64,000 bases of DNA from NCBI GenBank assembly GCA_041739035.1, contig JBGSOQ010000062.1, positions 1-64,000 of the forward strand. The letters are read 5' to 3'. This stretch comes from XYD12-FULL-36-8 sp041739035 (lineage in GTDB: Bacteria > Bacteroidota > Ignavibacteria > Ignavibacteriales > Ignavibacteriaceae). This document shows positions 33,132 through 42,881 of this stretch, one piece after another (within the stretch, counting starts at the first letter, position 1; every line of letters starts with the position of its first letter). Position numbers and translations under genes: made by a program. A model generated the notes under the pieces. That model made no database searches and was not told the origin of the DNA. It saw only the letters and a program-made list of their open reading frames with translations.

Positions 33132-34205
33132 TTAGTTTACCATTCTCTGCCAAATACGTTCAAGATACTCTAAAGGAGATAACTTTCCGGTTTCAATGTA
33201 ACAATCAACAATAAGTGAAGGAATTAGCTGATCGCTCTTTCCTTCCACAGAGGATGTTACTGTAACAATTTGAATTCCATTTATAAGTTGCACATTGTTA
33301 TCAACTTCATAAACAAAAGACTTTACATCTTGTTTGCTTCCATCAGCATAAATATCAACATTTGCAGATGTTTGAATATACTTTTTATCATTCACTTTTA
33401 CCGGACATAATAGAACATATTCTGATATATCGGATATAATCATCAATGTATCGCTATTGGTTTTTCGACTAACTATTCCGTTGATGGGTGCAGTGACTGT
33501 AAAACCTTTAAAGCGTTTTTGTAAAATTGCTAATTCATTTTCCAAAGAAATAATCTGCGTTTTTAAAAGGCCTATTTGTTCCTGCTTAGCACCAGTTTCT
33601 ACAGTTTTTAATCTAGCTTTTGAAATTGAGATATTTATTAAATATAAATCATAAGTACCTTTGGCAATTTCGTACTCTTCCTGAGATGCAAGTCCTTTTT
33701 CGTACAAAGCACTAAAACGATCCAGGATTTTCTTCTGTTCATCAGCTTGTTTAACAGCATAATCAAGATTTTTAATTTCTTGATCAATCACAGCTTCTTT
33801 CTCACCGGTAAGATTAAGTGATAAGGATGCTTTAGCTGCTATTATCTCACCTTTTAGATTTTCGATCTGTCGTTCATTTTCATTTGAATATATGACTGCA
33901 ATCGTATCATTCTTCTCTATTGTTGTACCTGATGCTAAAGATGGATTAAATTCAAATTGCATAGCATCACCACGGTCAAAAAGAGTTACATCATAAGATT
34001 GGTTTATTCCAGTCTTATAGTTTATTAACTGTGATGTCAAACGTCCATCTGTACCTTTATAGATAATCCACTCGTTAGCAGGAAGAATTTTTCCTCTTAC
34101 GAATAAGTTATAACTAATCTTTATAGGAAGAAGTAGAATAATAACAATGGTGGATATAACGGCAATCCATATTATTAAAGATTTTCGCGAGGTTTGAGTT
34201 AACAT
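33132..34205 (-). CDS. HlyD-family periplasmic adaptor protein
   Basis: A 357-residue protein with one N-terminal membrane segment (residues 9-29, LIIWIAVISTIVIILLLPI). A barrel-sandwich/lipoyl half follows (ILPANEWIIYKGTDGRLTSQ), then a long coiled-coil hairpin (about 125-230, rich in E/K/L with IDQEIKNLDYAVKQADEQKK), the second lipoyl half (FTVTAPINGIVSRK) and a beta-barrel domain. This is the membrane-fusion-protein layout. No cognate ABC transporter, RND pump or outer-membrane channel is encoded nearby. First gene of the operon with the polyphosphate polymerase, DUF4956 and CotH genes; it may link them to an envelope exporter. Cargo unknown. Confidence 0.85.
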   Translation of the reverse strand: MLTQTSRKSLIIWIAVISTIVIILLLPIKISYNLFVRGKILPANEWIIYKGTDGRLTSQLINYKTGINQSYDVTLFDRGDAMQFEFNPSLASGTTIEKNDTIAVIYSNENERQIENLKGEIIAAKASLSLNLTGEKEAVIDQEIKNLDYAVKQADEQKKILDRFSALYEKGLASQEEYEIAKGTYDLYLINISISKARLKTVETGAKQEQIGLLKTQIISLENELAILQKRFKGFTVTAPINGIVSRKTNSDTLMIISDISEYVLLCPVKVNDKKYIQTSANVDIYADGSKQDVKSFVYEVDNNVQLINGIQIVTVTSSVEGKSDQLIPSLIVDCYIETGKLSPLEYLERIWQRMVN

Positions 34206-34263
34206 TTTTATAAATACTTTTTCTAATCTTTTTTCATCTTATAGAAAAAAAATTATATTTAAT

Positions 34264-34304
34264 AAAAAAGGAAGACTATGCAATTCTAATTGCCATAATC
34301 TTCC
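34264..34304 (-). terminator. Terminator after the GH3 gene
   Basis: On the minus strand GGAAGATTATGGCAATT pairs with AATTGCATAGTCTTCC (one bulge, one mismatch), followed by TTTTTT. It closes the GH3 transcript 126 bases past its stop. Confidence 0.8.
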
Positions 34305-34429
34305 CTCAAAGACATTAGAACAAGTTTGTTTATTTAACGAAAAATAATCGGTTACCTGCTTTAATTATATTGTTCCTGCTTCCCCAACAAAAGCAAATTC
34401 TATGCAATAAAATTCAAAAAATTACAGCT

Positions 34430-36679
34430 TTATTTCAATCCAAAATTTGCTGTATGATTCTCAATAGTAACTACAAAATCACCTGGTTCAACTATTCTTT
34501 TATTTTCCAAACCGATGAATGATAAATGTTGTTTATTAAGCTTAAATTCAACTATCTTAACTTCTCCTGGATTTAACAAGACTTTTTCAAATCCTTTTAG
34601 CTGTTTATTTGGTCTTGTAACGGAACCATACATATCTGTTAAATAAAGTTGTACAACTTCTTTGCCAGCTACAGTTCCGGTATTTTTGACATCAATTTTT
34701 ATAATTAATTCATCATTTTCGGTAATTTCCTGAGAACTTATCTTAAGATTGGAATACTCAAAAGTTGTAAAGCTTAATCCGTAACCAAATGGCCAAAGCG
34801 GATTATAATTATTTCCATCAAATTTTTCTATTGGTTTATAATCGTATAGCGTTATTCCATTTGGTGTTTTAGGATATGTTACAGGAAGCTTACCGCTAGG
34901 ATTTACATCTCCAAATAGCACATCAGCAATTGCATTGCCGCCTTCCATTCCTGGTAAAAATCCAATTAAAATTCCTTTAGCTTTTTGAGTAATATCAGTT
35001 ATAACTCTTGGTCTGCCCTCAAGCATAATTAGTATTACAGGCTTACCTGTCTCCATAATTTTATTCGCCAAATCTAACTGGGCCTTGTTCAAATTAAGAT
35101 CAAAAATACTTCCGGGTGTTTCACAATACGCGGCTTCACCTAAACAAATAATCACAACATCAGAATTTCTAGCTTCATTAACTGCTTTGTTTGTATTTAT
35201 GTCTTTATCGAAACTGCAACCTTCTACATAGTTTACATTTTTTGATCCGACTTTGTTTTGGATGGCTTCAAGAACAGTGTTTTTTTCTGCAGGATAAAGT
35301 GATTCTTCATTTCCCTGCCACGTTATAGTCCAGCCGCCATTTAAAACAGAAAGCATATTTGCAGTTGGTCCCGTAACAAGCACTTTAGTTGTTTTGGAAA
35401 GAGGCAAAATATTGTTTTCATTCTTAGTGAGAATTATTGATTCTCTTGCTGCATTTAAATTTATTGCGGTAAATTCATCTTTTGCAAAATCTTTTAATAA
35501 TTCTTTATTCGGATATGGATTATCAAAAAGTCCAACCTGCATTTTAACAGCAAGAATTCTGCTAACAGCTTCATCAATTCTCCACATTGGAACGGTACCC
35601 TCTTTTACAAGTTCTAAAAGATAATTGTAAAAACTAAAATCGTAAGGCACCATACTCATATCAACACCAGCCATTACAGAAATTCTTACAGCTTCTTTTG
35701 GTGTTGAAGCAACTCTGTCTCTAGTATGCAGTCTTTTAATGTCTTCCCAATCAGAAACAACCAGACCTTTAAAGTTCATTTCGTTTCTTAAGACTTCTGT
35801 GAGCAAATGATAATTTGCGTGACCAGGAATTCCATCTACTTCGGCTGAGTTAACCATTACAGAGGGAGAACCAGCCAAGATTCCTGCTTCAAATGATGGA
35901 AGGAAATACTCTCGCATCATTCTTTCGGATATCCAAGCGGGAGTTCTATCAAGTCCATTGATAGGAAAACTATAACCAACATAATGCTTTAAGCAAGTTG
36001 CAAGTTTGTCTGGGGCACTTAAATCATCGCCTTGCGCTCCCTTTATATAAGATGAGCCCATCTGTGAGGCCAGATAAACATCTTCACCAAAGGTCTCCCA
36101 CAATCTGCTCCAAAGCGGTTGTCTTCCAATATCCATAACTGGATAAAAATTCCATGCGATTCCAGAGGCTTTAGTTTCTAGAGAGGTTATTTCACCGCTT
36201 TGCTTTGCAATTTCAGTGTTCCAGGTTGCAGCCATGCTAATGGACTGCGGAAACAGTGTTGATCCTTTTGTATATGTTACACCATGAATTGCATCAATTC
36301 CATATAGAACGGGAATACCAAGACGTGTTTCTTTTACAGCTATATTCTGAATTTTATTTATTACTTCGTGCCAGTATTCTGCAGTATGTGCTACATCATA
36401 AACGTTCAGGATAGAACCAACATGATATTTTTTTATTGCTTCTTCCAGCTTTGCTAAATCTAACTGATGATTTTGATCTTTTGTACCTTGAACTTTTGAA
36501 ACTGCCTGAATCGTAACTTGAGTCATCTGTCCAATTTTTTCTTCAAGTGTCATTTTAGAAACAAGTTCTTTTACTTGTGCATCAACTTTTGTAGTTGTGT
36601 AAATTTGTGCTACAACATTTCCATTTATAAAAACAATTAATGCAACGAGAAAAGCGAAACATTTAATAAATAATTTCAT
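34430..36679 (-). CDS. bglX: GH3 beta-glucosidase (BglX-like)
   Basis: A 749-residue exported enzyme with signal peptide MKLFIKCFAFLVALIVFINGNVVAQ. The N-terminal (alpha/beta)8 part has VLYGIDAIHGV, KHYVGYSFPINGLDRTP and the nucleophile motif KGLVVSDWEDI (D310). The middle alpha/beta sandwich begins REAIVLTKN-like and contains GGWTITWQGNEESLYPAEKN. The C-terminal fibronectin III-like domain holds GRPRVI and YPLWPFGYGLSFTTFEYSNL-like sequence. This is the BglX architecture, which removes terminal beta-linked glucose from oligosaccharides in the periplasm. It has no T9SS tail, unlike its neighbours, which fits a periplasmic enzyme finishing oligomers released outside. It lies 138 bases after the GH16 gene. 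Confidence 0.93.
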   Translation of the reverse strand: MKLFIKCFAFLVALIVFINGNVVAQIYTTTKVDAQVKELVSKMTLEEKIGQMTQVTIQAVSKVQGTKDQNHQLDLAKLEEAIKKYHVGSILNVYDVAHTAEYWHEVINKIQNIAVKETRLGIPVLYGIDAIHGVTYTKGSTLFPQSISMAATWNTEIAKQSGEITSLETKASGIAWNFYPVMDIGRQPLWSRLWETFGEDVYLASQMGSSYIKGAQGDDLSAPDKLATCLKHYVGYSFPINGLDRTPAWISERMMREYFLPSFEAGILAGSPSVMVNSAEVDGIPGHANYHLLTEVLRNEMNFKGLVVSDWEDIKRLHTRDRVASTPKEAVRISVMAGVDMSMVPYDFSFYNYLLELVKEGTVPMWRIDEAVSRILAVKMQVGLFDNPYPNKELLKDFAKDEFTAINLNAARESIILTKNENNILPLSKTTKVLVTGPTANMLSVLNGGWTITWQGNEESLYPAEKNTVLEAIQNKVGSKNVNYVEGCSFDKDINTNKAVNEARNSDVVIICLGEAAYCETPGSIFDLNLNKAQLDLANKIMETGKPVILIMLEGRPRVITDITQKAKGILIGFLPGMEGGNAIADVLFGDVNPSGKLPVTYPKTPNGITLYDYKPIEKFDGNNYNPLWPFGYGLSFTTFEYSNLKISSQEITENDELIIKIDVKNTGTVAGKEVVQLYLTDMYGSVTRPNKQLKGFEKVLLNPGEVKIVEFKLNKQHLSFIGLENKRIVEPGDFVVTIENHTANFGLK

Positions 36680-36817
36680 GATAAATCCTATTAGATATCT
36701 TTATGAGAATTGTTGAATATTTTTTATGAGTAGGGATGTATTTTTCTTTAAACAAGTAAGAAGTTATTTGATAAAATTGTATTTGATATTGATAAATAAA
36801 TTGATTCATTAATCTAT

Positions 36818-38632
36818 TTAGTTTAATAACACCAGTTTTTTTGATTGTCTCTGAACTAACCCGGTAAATACATAAAAATATATTCCTGAGGTAAGCGGAC
36901 TTTGAATTAAAGCCGTAGTATCCAGTTCAAACTTATAATTACCAGGCTGAATAAACCCCAAGTCTCTGTAAAAAATTCTTTCACCTAAAATATTGTAAAG
37001 TTCAAAGCTTAAATTATCTGTTGAATTTAAGCTGTAATTAATTATTGTTTTGCCGTTAAATGGATTAGGATAATTCTGTTCTATATTAAATCCCTGCTCA
37101 TTAAAATATTTTGAGTCTTCAATTCCATTTGGGTCTTGATTTATTACGATGCCGCTGATTACCGCTAAGTTAACTTGTGCTGCAAAGTAAATATTCAAAA
37201 TGCCATCTTGAACGAGAATATTTTCAAATTCAACTTCGTAAGCATTTTGTATCCCAACCTGATTAAAAATATCCAGATTCTGAATCACCCGGTTCTGTTC
37301 GATATATACATCAAATATTCTTTTACCTGAAGAGGTAAAATAATTTTCTGCAAACATAAGCTTAACCTTGTAGCTTCCATTTGGAACGCGAGTATTATAA
37401 TATACCATACCATATTTTTCTGACTGATATATCTCATCTTCCTCAGTTCCTCCAAATGATTGCCCAGGATATAATGTATTGCTTCCGTCTTGTACACCGT
37501 ACTCAGTTTGATAATTCCATTTTTGATCAGCCGAGAAGTCGAGTGCAGCAGAATCAGCGCAATTAATTTTCAAAGGAAAAGTTAGTGGATTCGGAACCAT
37601 ATGAATTGTCTTTACAGCGCCAGTCATTATGTTTGGAGATGCAGCACGATCTCTAACTCCAATTACGATAAGATTTTTAGCTGAATTAAGATCTAGACCG
37701 GTAACTGAAATTAATACAGTTTTAAGATCTTCCTGAAGTTCAACACTGTTGATTGTTACACCGGGGATTGTATAATTAGTTTTTGTTTCTGCTGATAACT
37801 CCTGCACTTCTTCAGAAAACATTGCCTCAACTATACCCTCGGTTGCTCTGGCCCAAAGTAATGTTGGAGCTTTCACATCAATATATCCTATGTTAGTATT
37901 ATTAGTTAAACATAGAACAAGTTTTCCATCATTAAATACAGCATTTTCCTGAATAAAATCACAACCATTTCCAACAAAAGTATGCGTGGCTTTATCCCAT
38001 CTTGTTGTATCCCAATCATTAAATTCATCTGTCCAATTATGAATGAAATTATTTCCCGTACCATATGAACCGCTGTCGGGTGAATAAGAGTAATAACTTA
38101 CCCAATCGTAATATGCAAAGGCCGGAAGCGCTTCAGGATAAAATGTTCCAACCCAATTATCATATGTTGGGTTCCAGATATTCATCATAATTTTTTGAGG
38201 AAGTGTTAGATTTTGAATATGAGTATCTGTTTGTTTTAGAACTTCTATTCCATCGACAAACCATGAAACATATTCCGGTGTCCACTCAAATGCATACGTG
38301 TGGTAATCATAATGAGGTGATGTAGCCATTTGATAATGACCAACATGATTAGTTTGACCTTGTGTAATTGTGTTCATTTGAAAATCATTTGAATATCTTC
38401 CAAGGATTTCAATATCAATTTCATTCCATGTGCCAATACCACCGCCATCATAATAAGTAAAAAATGATGTCAACATTCCTTCTCTATACGAAGTTTTCAT
38501 ACGTACCTCAAATCGTCCGTATGTGAATGCCTCTTTAGTTCGGTATTCTGCTCCTTTATAGTCTTTAGCAATTAGTGAATTGTGAGATGAAAAAAGAATT
38601 GTGAGGATGAAGAATAAAAAAAATGCTTTCAT
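36818..38632 (-). CDS. Circularly permuted GH16 lichenase with malectin-like and T9SS domains
   Basis: I start at ATG 38632 because it gives a clean signal peptide (MKAFFLFFILTILFSSHNSLIA). An upstream in-frame ATG at 38674 lies inside the preceding terminator. The mature chain begins at the middle of a normal GH16 domain (KDYKGAEYRTKEAFTYGRFE) and has the catalytic EIDIE (E71, D73, E75). The strands that are usually N-terminal (DEFNDWDTTRWDKATHTF, then CDFIQENAVFNDGKLVLCL) come after a linker at about residue 195. The same permuted order is known from Fibrobacter succinogenes 1,3-1,4-beta-glucanase. A malectin-like domain (about 355-490) and a Por sorting domain follow. Predicted to cut mixed-linkage beta-glucan at the surface. 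Confidence 0.9.
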   Translation of the reverse strand: MKAFFLFFILTILFSSHNSLIAKDYKGAEYRTKEAFTYGRFEVRMKTSYREGMLTSFFTYYDGGGIGTWNEIDIEILGRYSNDFQMNTITQGQTNHVGHYQMATSPHYDYHTYAFEWTPEYVSWFVDGIEVLKQTDTHIQNLTLPQKIMMNIWNPTYDNWVGTFYPEALPAFAYYDWVSYYSYSPDSGSYGTGNNFIHNWTDEFNDWDTTRWDKATHTFVGNGCDFIQENAVFNDGKLVLCLTNNTNIGYIDVKAPTLLWARATEGIVEAMFSEEVQELSAETKTNYTIPGVTINSVELQEDLKTVLISVTGLDLNSAKNLIVIGVRDRAASPNIMTGAVKTIHMVPNPLTFPLKINCADSAALDFSADQKWNYQTEYGVQDGSNTLYPGQSFGGTEEDEIYQSEKYGMVYYNTRVPNGSYKVKLMFAENYFTSSGKRIFDVYIEQNRVIQNLDIFNQVGIQNAYEVEFENILVQDGILNIYFAAQVNLAVISGIVINQDPNGIEDSKYFNEQGFNIEQNYPNPFNGKTIINYSLNSTDNLSFELYNILGERIFYRDLGFIQPGNYKFELDTTALIQSPLTSGIYFYVFTGLVQRQSKKLVLLN

Positions 38633-38655
38633 GGTAATACCGCGTTTAAATGAAT

Positions 38656-38700
38656 AAAAACAGCTCTCTCTCAAAAAGGAATAAAGAAAGAGAGCTGCCG
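38656..38700 (-). terminator. Terminator after the PorV-like gene
   Basis: On the minus strand CAGCTCTCT and AGAGAGCTG (38689-38697 and 38661-38669) form a 9-bp stem followed by TTTTTATTC. It separates the TonB/PorV transcript from the GH16 gene. Confidence 0.85.
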
Positions 38701-38706
38701 TTATGA

Positions 38707-39729
38707 TCAGAAAGTTATACCAAAAGTGAATTTCTGAATACTATTTAGTCTACCGAAGTCCTGATAAGCGTAATCAACTTTAAGAGCAATATTACCCATT
38801 AATAGTTGTTTTAAACCAAATCCTAGTGAAAATGATTCTTCGGAATCAGGTAAGAAGAGAGATTTATACCCTGCTCTTAATGAAATAAAATCATCATAAC
38901 AATACTCAGCTCCAACATTTAAACTCTCATAGTTATCACTTAAATGTAATGCATCCAGTGAAACCGTTATTGTGTTGGTTTCTGTTTTAAGTGGTTGATA
39001 ACCAACACCCACTCTAAATGTAAGTGGTAAGTCCCATGTATCAGTCTGAATATTAGCTACAATGCTACTGTTGTTACCGGATGTATTGGGATCAGGATCG
39101 TACAACACCTGTGTTGTAGCTCCTGATAACTGCATTTTGGGTCCAAAGTTAGTTATAGACATAGCTAAAATTGCTCCATCAAAAGGGGTAACGTATTTAA
39201 CACCTAAGTCTAATGCTATTGCAGATGCAGACATTCTCCAGATACTTTGATGGATATACTTAGGATTAAATCCAATTGAAAAATTATCTGTTAAATCAAT
39301 AGCCCATGCCAGGCTAAATACTGCATCAGTTACTCCGAAGACTTCACCTGTTCCATCAGGTTCTTCAACAGTTGTAACGCTCATCTCGTCAACGTCAGAA
39401 ATTGTAAAACTAGCACCGATTGTTCCAAAATTTCCAAGGTTATATGTAAGTGCCATAAAATTATAATTTATATCGGCGATCCAGGTAGTATGATCAACAA
39501 CAAAACCGAAGCCCTGCACTTTTGTAATACCAGCAGGATTCCAGTATAGTGCTGTAGGATCATCTGTTATCGCAACAAATGCGCTACCCATTCCGATTGC
39601 TCTTGCACCTTGTCCAATTGAAAGAAAAGGTGCAGCTGTTGTACCGCGTTTTGAATTTTCCGAAAAAACCTGAGAAAAAACATTTGCGGTAAATAAAATT
39701 GCTATTATGCTTGTTATAATTTTTTTCAT
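38707..39729 (-). CDS. PorV/PorQ-family outer membrane protein
   Basis: A 340-residue protein with signal peptide MKKIITSIIAILFTANVFSQ. The family signature FLSIGQGARAIGMGSAFVAI and DDPTALYWNPAGI is complete, and the barrel-like sequence ends in FTFGITF. It follows the large T9SS protein by 15 bases, and that gene follows the TonB receptor. The triad (TonB receptor, T9SS cargo, PorV-like) looks like one functional unit. PorV-type proteins carry cargo to the surface, so its neighbour may be its client. A Shine-Dalgarno GGAG lies upstream. Confidence 0.86.
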   Translation of the reverse strand: MKKIITSIIAILFTANVFSQVFSENSKRGTTAAPFLSIGQGARAIGMGSAFVAITDDPTALYWNPAGITKVQGFGFVVDHTTWIADINYNFMALTYNLGNFGTIGASFTISDVDEMSVTTVEEPDGTGEVFGVTDAVFSLAWAIDLTDNFSIGFNPKYIHQSIWRMSASAIALDLGVKYVTPFDGAILAMSITNFGPKMQLSGATTQVLYDPDPNTSGNNSSIVANIQTDTWDLPLTFRVGVGYQPLKTETNTITVSLDALHLSDNYESLNVGAEYCYDDFISLRAGYKSLFLPDSEESFSLGFGLKQLLMGNIALKVDYAYQDFGRLNSIQKFTFGITF

Positions 39730-39744
39730 CTTTATTCTCCGCCT

Positions 39745-42700
39745 CTACTTTATTAACGCAAATTTGCCGACTTTTTCACCAACACCCGGAGCATCAATAT
39801 GATAAATATAAAGCCCGTAAGCTATATCCATTCCATCATCTGATACTAAATTCCAGATTATACTACCATCTATTGGTGAAGAGTCTTTGTACAAAGTTTT
39901 AACTAATGCCCCCGTAACAGTATATATTCTAATTGTGCATTGAGCTGGCAGATTAATAAAGTCGATTCTTCTCTCGCCTCTATCAGAAGCATTTAATGAT
40001 CTTCTTTCAAGCACATTTGCGCCGATATAAGGATTTGGTACAACGCTAACCTTGTCCAATTCAGTCGAAGCTTGTTCTAAATCAACTCTAGCAGCTGTTG
40101 TGGAAAAGGTAAAATAGTCACCGCCCATAAAAGGTTTATTTGTGGCAACTCTAAAAATATCCCCTGCTTGAGGATAAAGTGTAAATGGATCTGTTGGCTT
40201 ATAATATCCAATAAGGTATGTAAACTTTCGGACACCTCTAAGAGTTTCAAAAAATCCGATTTTATCTCCTATAGTCAGCTGACCAACGTTTATGGTATCA
40301 TCATAGATATATGCAGGAATGTAATAATCACCTGTTAAGTTTTTAACTTTAAAATTAATTGGAATGTTATTAAAACTTAACTCAGTATAGCCCTCAAGGA
40401 ATTCCAACTCATAATCTGCAGGCCAAGCAAGTATATTTGGTCTAAAATTCGTATCGGCAATTACGGGCATAGTTAAAGTACTAAAACCTTTTACCCACCC
40501 GGTATTTTCCTGATCAACATCAACTACATCATCATTTTTAACAATTATTGATAGACCATCAAATAACGGTCCTAAAGCGCCACCACTAAAAGTTGATGAA
40601 TCTACTTTAGCAAGAACTGTATCAATTATATTATTAAATTCTCTAATAACTCGGTAAGATACTGTTTTGTAATATGGACTAGTTCCAGCCGAATCAAATT
40701 CAACTTTATAGTTAGCATTATTTAATACACTATCAGAATTTAGAACCACAACTTCAATTGAACCAGAACCTGAACCTGAGGTTACTTTATCTAAATCTCC
40801 AATTACCTGCGAAGGTACATAACCTGCTACAGGAGCGTTTGGTACAACCACAGCACAATTAATATCAACAAACTTAAGTACTCCACCTAAATCCTCTGAA
40901 ATGATTTTTGTTGTTTCAGAAGGTAGAAGACCAGTTGTTCCAAACGATGGATCTCCTTGATCGTATGCTACGCAAGCGTAATAGTACTTTTTACCATTAA
41001 CAACATTAGTATCAATTAATGAGTGTTGTAAACCGGTATCATTTCCTCTCCAGAAATGAGCGCCGTTAATCCCTATCGGATCCGGTCCTTTTATTCCATT
41101 CTTTAAATCATACTGTGCGATAGGTTTCCAATATTTAGGTTCGCCTTTAGAATCGGTAATTACTTTAATATCCTGAAATTCTGCTTCCTCACTTCGATAT
41201 ATTAAATAACCCTCAAAATCTTTTTTGTAACCTAGAGTTGGATCACCTTGTTCATAACCTAAGAATTGATCCCGTGATTCTTCAGAAACTGCATCCCAAA
41301 ACAAAAACACTCTTTTATCACCAGGAATGGCAGTAAGAGTAGCTTTGTAAGGAGGTTTTGCAAAATTATAATTTGCATTATATATCTGTTGAACTGTTTC
41401 CTTATTAAAAACCAAATCTTCATAATCACTTCCAAAAACTAGAGCCACAGAAAATCTTTCACGCAAATTCTTTTTAAGCGGGAATGGGCCTGATCCAAAA
41501 AGTATCTGAATGTTTGCATTTTGAATTGTTGTATCAAAAGTTCCCGGCTGCATTTTTTCCCAGATAACATTATCATTTTTTGGCCATATAGCCGTTGGGC
41601 CTTTGTTTGATAAAACTTCAATTGCTAAACTTGTCAGTCCAATTTGATCTGATTCATCTTTATCAGTGGCATCAAAGCTTGGTTCGCCCGCTGTTGGAAC
41701 TCCATCACCTTCACCGGCATCAGGATTTATATACTGAGGATCAAACGGACCAACACCATCGGCACCAACGTCGTTATTCAACGGTTCATTTTCATCAGGA
41801 TCCCAAACACCATTAAGGTTTAAGTCAACGTAACCAATCCAGTCTTTATCGTTATCAATTCCATCATCACGTCTTTCATCTATCATCGGAGCACCAAGTA
41901 AATCAAAATCTTCGTCATCATTAATCCCATTAAAAGCATTACCCGGACTTTCCAAAAATGCATAACCAACATATCCGCAATTCCACTGTGGGGGCGGATC
42001 GTTGGAAACACCATCAGCATCAAAAGCATATGCAAGATCTAACAATTGGTTAAAGTTTGCATTGTCCGCCCCATCACTAAGACCACCAACACCTGTATCA
42101 CTATAGAATCCAAATAATGTACTATCATAGTCAGTATCGGAAATATTGATGATATCATAATGAAAAAAGATGATATCTTCAGCTAGTACGTGTGACCATT
42201 GAAAAGCTCGAACTTCCATTCTCAACCCAAGTCCGCCTCTTGTTGCATCACCAAGAATTGGTTGATAAGAATATGGAGGTCGATACCATTCTCGATCCTG
42301 TGAATCATCCATTACAAAAAATGTTTCAACATCAGCATTCAGTACTCCTCGTCCAAAATAACCAAACCAATAGCCATCCCATTCGGGTGTTATTAGCGGC
42401 AGTGCACGAGACCATTGTTCCGGCCAGGTTCCTGGTTTTGTACTTTGAGCTGGTTCCAGAGAACTTGGGAATGCATATCCGGGCACCGGTTCCATAACCC
42501 AAAGTTGACCAGTAGTTAAATCTTTATCCACTTCTTCTCGATATGATGTCTGAGCAAAATAAACATATTGATTATTACCGGGTGCTGTTAACCTGGTAGA
42601 TACCAGTGGTGTACAACCATCAAGATAATTTTGTCCAGTTCCTTTTGGCCATTCACCTGACGGTCTGTCTTCCCAATAACCTATTTGCCCATCGTTTCTA

Positions 42701-42861
42701 AAGAGAGTTCGGACAAGATTTCCATCCATAATTCCTTTTTTACGATATGTTTTGTCTCCAACAGGTTCATTTCGATAGAGTTGCGTTTGGGGATCAACCT
42801 GTGAATATGAAATACTTGAAATAATAAAAAATATTATAAAGTATGTTATTTGTTTAATCAT
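39745..42861 (-). CDS. Large T9SS-exported protein, unknown function
   Basis: A 1038-residue exported protein with signal peptide MIKQITYFIIFFIISSISYS. The N-terminal half is rich in Trp and Tyr (TPEWDGYWFGYFGRG, PPYSYQPILGDATRGGLGLR), which suggests ligand binding. Residues about 325-400 are Asp/Asn-rich and calcium-binding-like (DGIDNDKDWIGYVDLNLNG, then WDPDENEPLNND). A fibronectin-like segment follows (YLIYRSEEAEFQDIKVI). The C-terminus is a sorting module (VSVVPNPYIGANVLERRS ... GKFALIK), slightly different from the NPFNP type. No enzyme motif seen. Its place directly after the TonB receptor is where SusD would stand in Bacteroidetes loci, so it may be a surface glycan-binding partner. 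That is inference. Confidence 0.75.
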   Translation of the reverse strand: MIKQITYFIIFFIISSISYSQVDPQTQLYRNEPVGDKTYRKKGIMDGNLVRTLFRNDGQIGYWEDRPSGEWPKGTGQNYLDGCTPLVSTRLTAPGNNQYVYFAQTSYREEVDKDLTTGQLWVMEPVPGYAFPSSLEPAQSTKPGTWPEQWSRALPLITPEWDGYWFGYFGRGVLNADVETFFVMDDSQDREWYRPPYSYQPILGDATRGGLGLRMEVRAFQWSHVLAEDIIFFHYDIINISDTDYDSTLFGFYSDTGVGGLSDGADNANFNQLLDLAYAFDADGVSNDPPPQWNCGYVGYAFLESPGNAFNGINDDEDFDLLGAPMIDERRDDGIDNDKDWIGYVDLNLNGVWDPDENEPLNNDVGADGVGPFDPQYINPDAGEGDGVPTAGEPSFDATDKDESDQIGLTSLAIEVLSNKGPTAIWPKNDNVIWEKMQPGTFDTTIQNANIQILFGSGPFPLKKNLRERFSVALVFGSDYEDLVFNKETVQQIYNANYNFAKPPYKATLTAIPGDKRVFLFWDAVSEESRDQFLGYEQGDPTLGYKKDFEGYLIYRSEEAEFQDIKVITDSKGEPKYWKPIAQYDLKNGIKGPDPIGINGAHFWRGNDTGLQHSLIDTNVVNGKKYYYACVAYDQGDPSFGTTGLLPSETTKIISEDLGGVLKFVDINCAVVVPNAPVAGYVPSQVIGDLDKVTSGSGSGSIEVVVLNSDSVLNNANYKVEFDSAGTSPYYKTVSYRVIREFNNIIDTVLAKVDSSTFSGGALGPLFDGLSIIVKNDDVVDVDQENTGWVKGFSTLTMPVIADTNFRPNILAWPADYELEFLEGYTELSFNNIPINFKVKNLTGDYYIPAYIYDDTINVGQLTIGDKIGFFETLRGVRKFTYLIGYYKPTDPFTLYPQAGDIFRVATNKPFMGGDYFTFSTTAARVDLEQASTELDKVSVVPNPYIGANVLERRSLNASDRGERRIDFINLPAQCTIRIYTVTGALVKTLYKDSSPIDGSIIWNLVSDDGMDIAYGLYIYHIDAPGVGEKVGKFALIK

Positions 42862-42881
42862 TACAAAAACTCCTTTAAAGA

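Noticed and set aside
26350..34205. Endospore coat function suggested by the CotH name
   Set aside because: Nothing else in the window suggests sporulation. The T9SS tails place these proteins on the cell surface, so only the kinase fold is used for the call.
41595..42497. Long + strand open frames antisense to the 1038-residue T9SS gene
   Set aside because: They arise from codon bias of the minus-strand gene and lack any recognisable motif.
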